Below, piece after piece: positions 7,024 to 7,123 of a stretch of 7,123 nt of DNA. The first letter of the stretch is position 1. Every line of letters starts with the position of its first letter. The stretch is from an uncultured Bacilli bacterium. Lineage in GTDB: Bacteria > Bacillota_I > Bacilli_A > RF39 > UBA660. The notes under the pieces were generated by a model. The model was not told where the DNA came from, searched no databases, and saw only the letters and a list, made by a program, of their open reading frames with translations. The position numbers and the translations under genes were made by a program. The stretch covers positions 1-7,123 of the forward strand of contig CAKPNP010000039.1 in the NCBI GenBank assembly GCA_934169415.1. The letters run 5' to 3'.

Positions 7024-7053
7024 TCTAAAAAAAAGGATTTTAGAATTTTTTTT
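7024..7053 (+). terminator. Possible second terminator-like hairpin
   Basis: TCTAAAA (7024-7030) pairs with TTTTAGA (7038-7044) around a seven-base loop, and a run of eight T follows at 7046-7053. The stem has only two G/C pairs or fewer and may be chance in AT-rich DNA. It could act as a backup terminator, or be part of the leader of the following gene. Confidence 0.4.
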
Positions 7054-7079
7054 CGTATATAACTTATAGGAGGTGAAAA

Positions 7080-7123
7080 ATGAAATTTAGAACATGTAAG
7101 TATGAAAAAGTATTTTATTATGT
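7080..7123 (+). CDS. Start of an unidentified gene, cut by the right edge
   Basis: ATG at 7080 follows a strong Shine-Dalgarno sequence AGGAGGTG (7068-7075) at good spacing. The 14 visible residues, MKFRTCKYEKVFYY, are too few to identify a family. It is separated from aspS by one good terminator, so it is probably a separate transcription unit, though no convincing promoter is visible in the 77 bases between (a TATATA at 7056-7061 lacks a matching -35 box). Confidence 0.65.
   Translation, partial: MKFRTCKYEKVFYY

Noticed and set aside
1..7123. Mycoplasma-type code with TGA as Trp
   Set aside because: Trp is written TGG throughout and no in-frame TGA interrupts any conserved gene, so the standard bacterial code fits.

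Overview
The window is strongly AT-rich and reads as part of a low-GC Gram-positive (Firmicutes-related) genome. The standard genetic code fits: the many Trp residues in all complete frames are TGG, no in-frame TGA occurs, and the stops are TAG and TAA. Several family details, namely GatA with DTGDSIRKPA and ENHMAIGNFGGYP and GatC with EPMFFPF, recall Mollicutes/Erysipelotrichia-like lineages. An uncultured, host-associated relative of those groups is a reasonable but unproven guess.

Layout: all genes are on the + strand. (1) Bases 1-1730 hold the 3' end of a large surface-type protein, already open at the left edge, with at least three Ig-like repeats followed by a C-terminal glycine-rich domain. 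(2) Bases 1731-2067 are non-coding and almost fully used by a sigma-A-type promoter with an extended -10 box and a well-preserved T-box riboswitch ending in an intrinsic terminator. (3) Bases 2068-6975 hold the tightly packed operon gatC-gatA-gatB-aspS (1-nt overlap, 13-nt overlap, 2-nt gap). (4) An intrinsic terminator overlaps the aspS stop, a second weaker hairpin follows, and a strong ribosome binding site leads into a gene cut off by the right edge.

The operon tells one coherent story. The T-box specifier triplet reads AAC (Asn), and the bulge nucleotide that meets the tRNA discriminator base is C, matching G73. Yet the operon encodes no asparaginyl-tRNA synthetase: it encodes an aspartyl-tRNA synthetase plus the GatCAB amidotransferase. 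The simplest reading is the indirect Asn-tRNA pathway: a non-discriminating AspRS charges tRNA-Asn with Asp, GatCAB amidates it to Asn-tRNA-Asn, and uncharged tRNA-Asn switches the operon on. A His at the AspRS position linked to relaxed tRNA specificity (H34) supports this. GatCAB may also serve Gln-tRNA-Gln formation, but that cannot be judged here.

I see no CRISPR array, insertion sequence, tRNA/rRNA gene or phage module, and no sign of a wholly new system. The most noteworthy items are the Asn-type T-box over gatCAB-aspS, the active-site variants in GatA, and the Ig-like/glycine-rich surface protein without a visible wall anchor.
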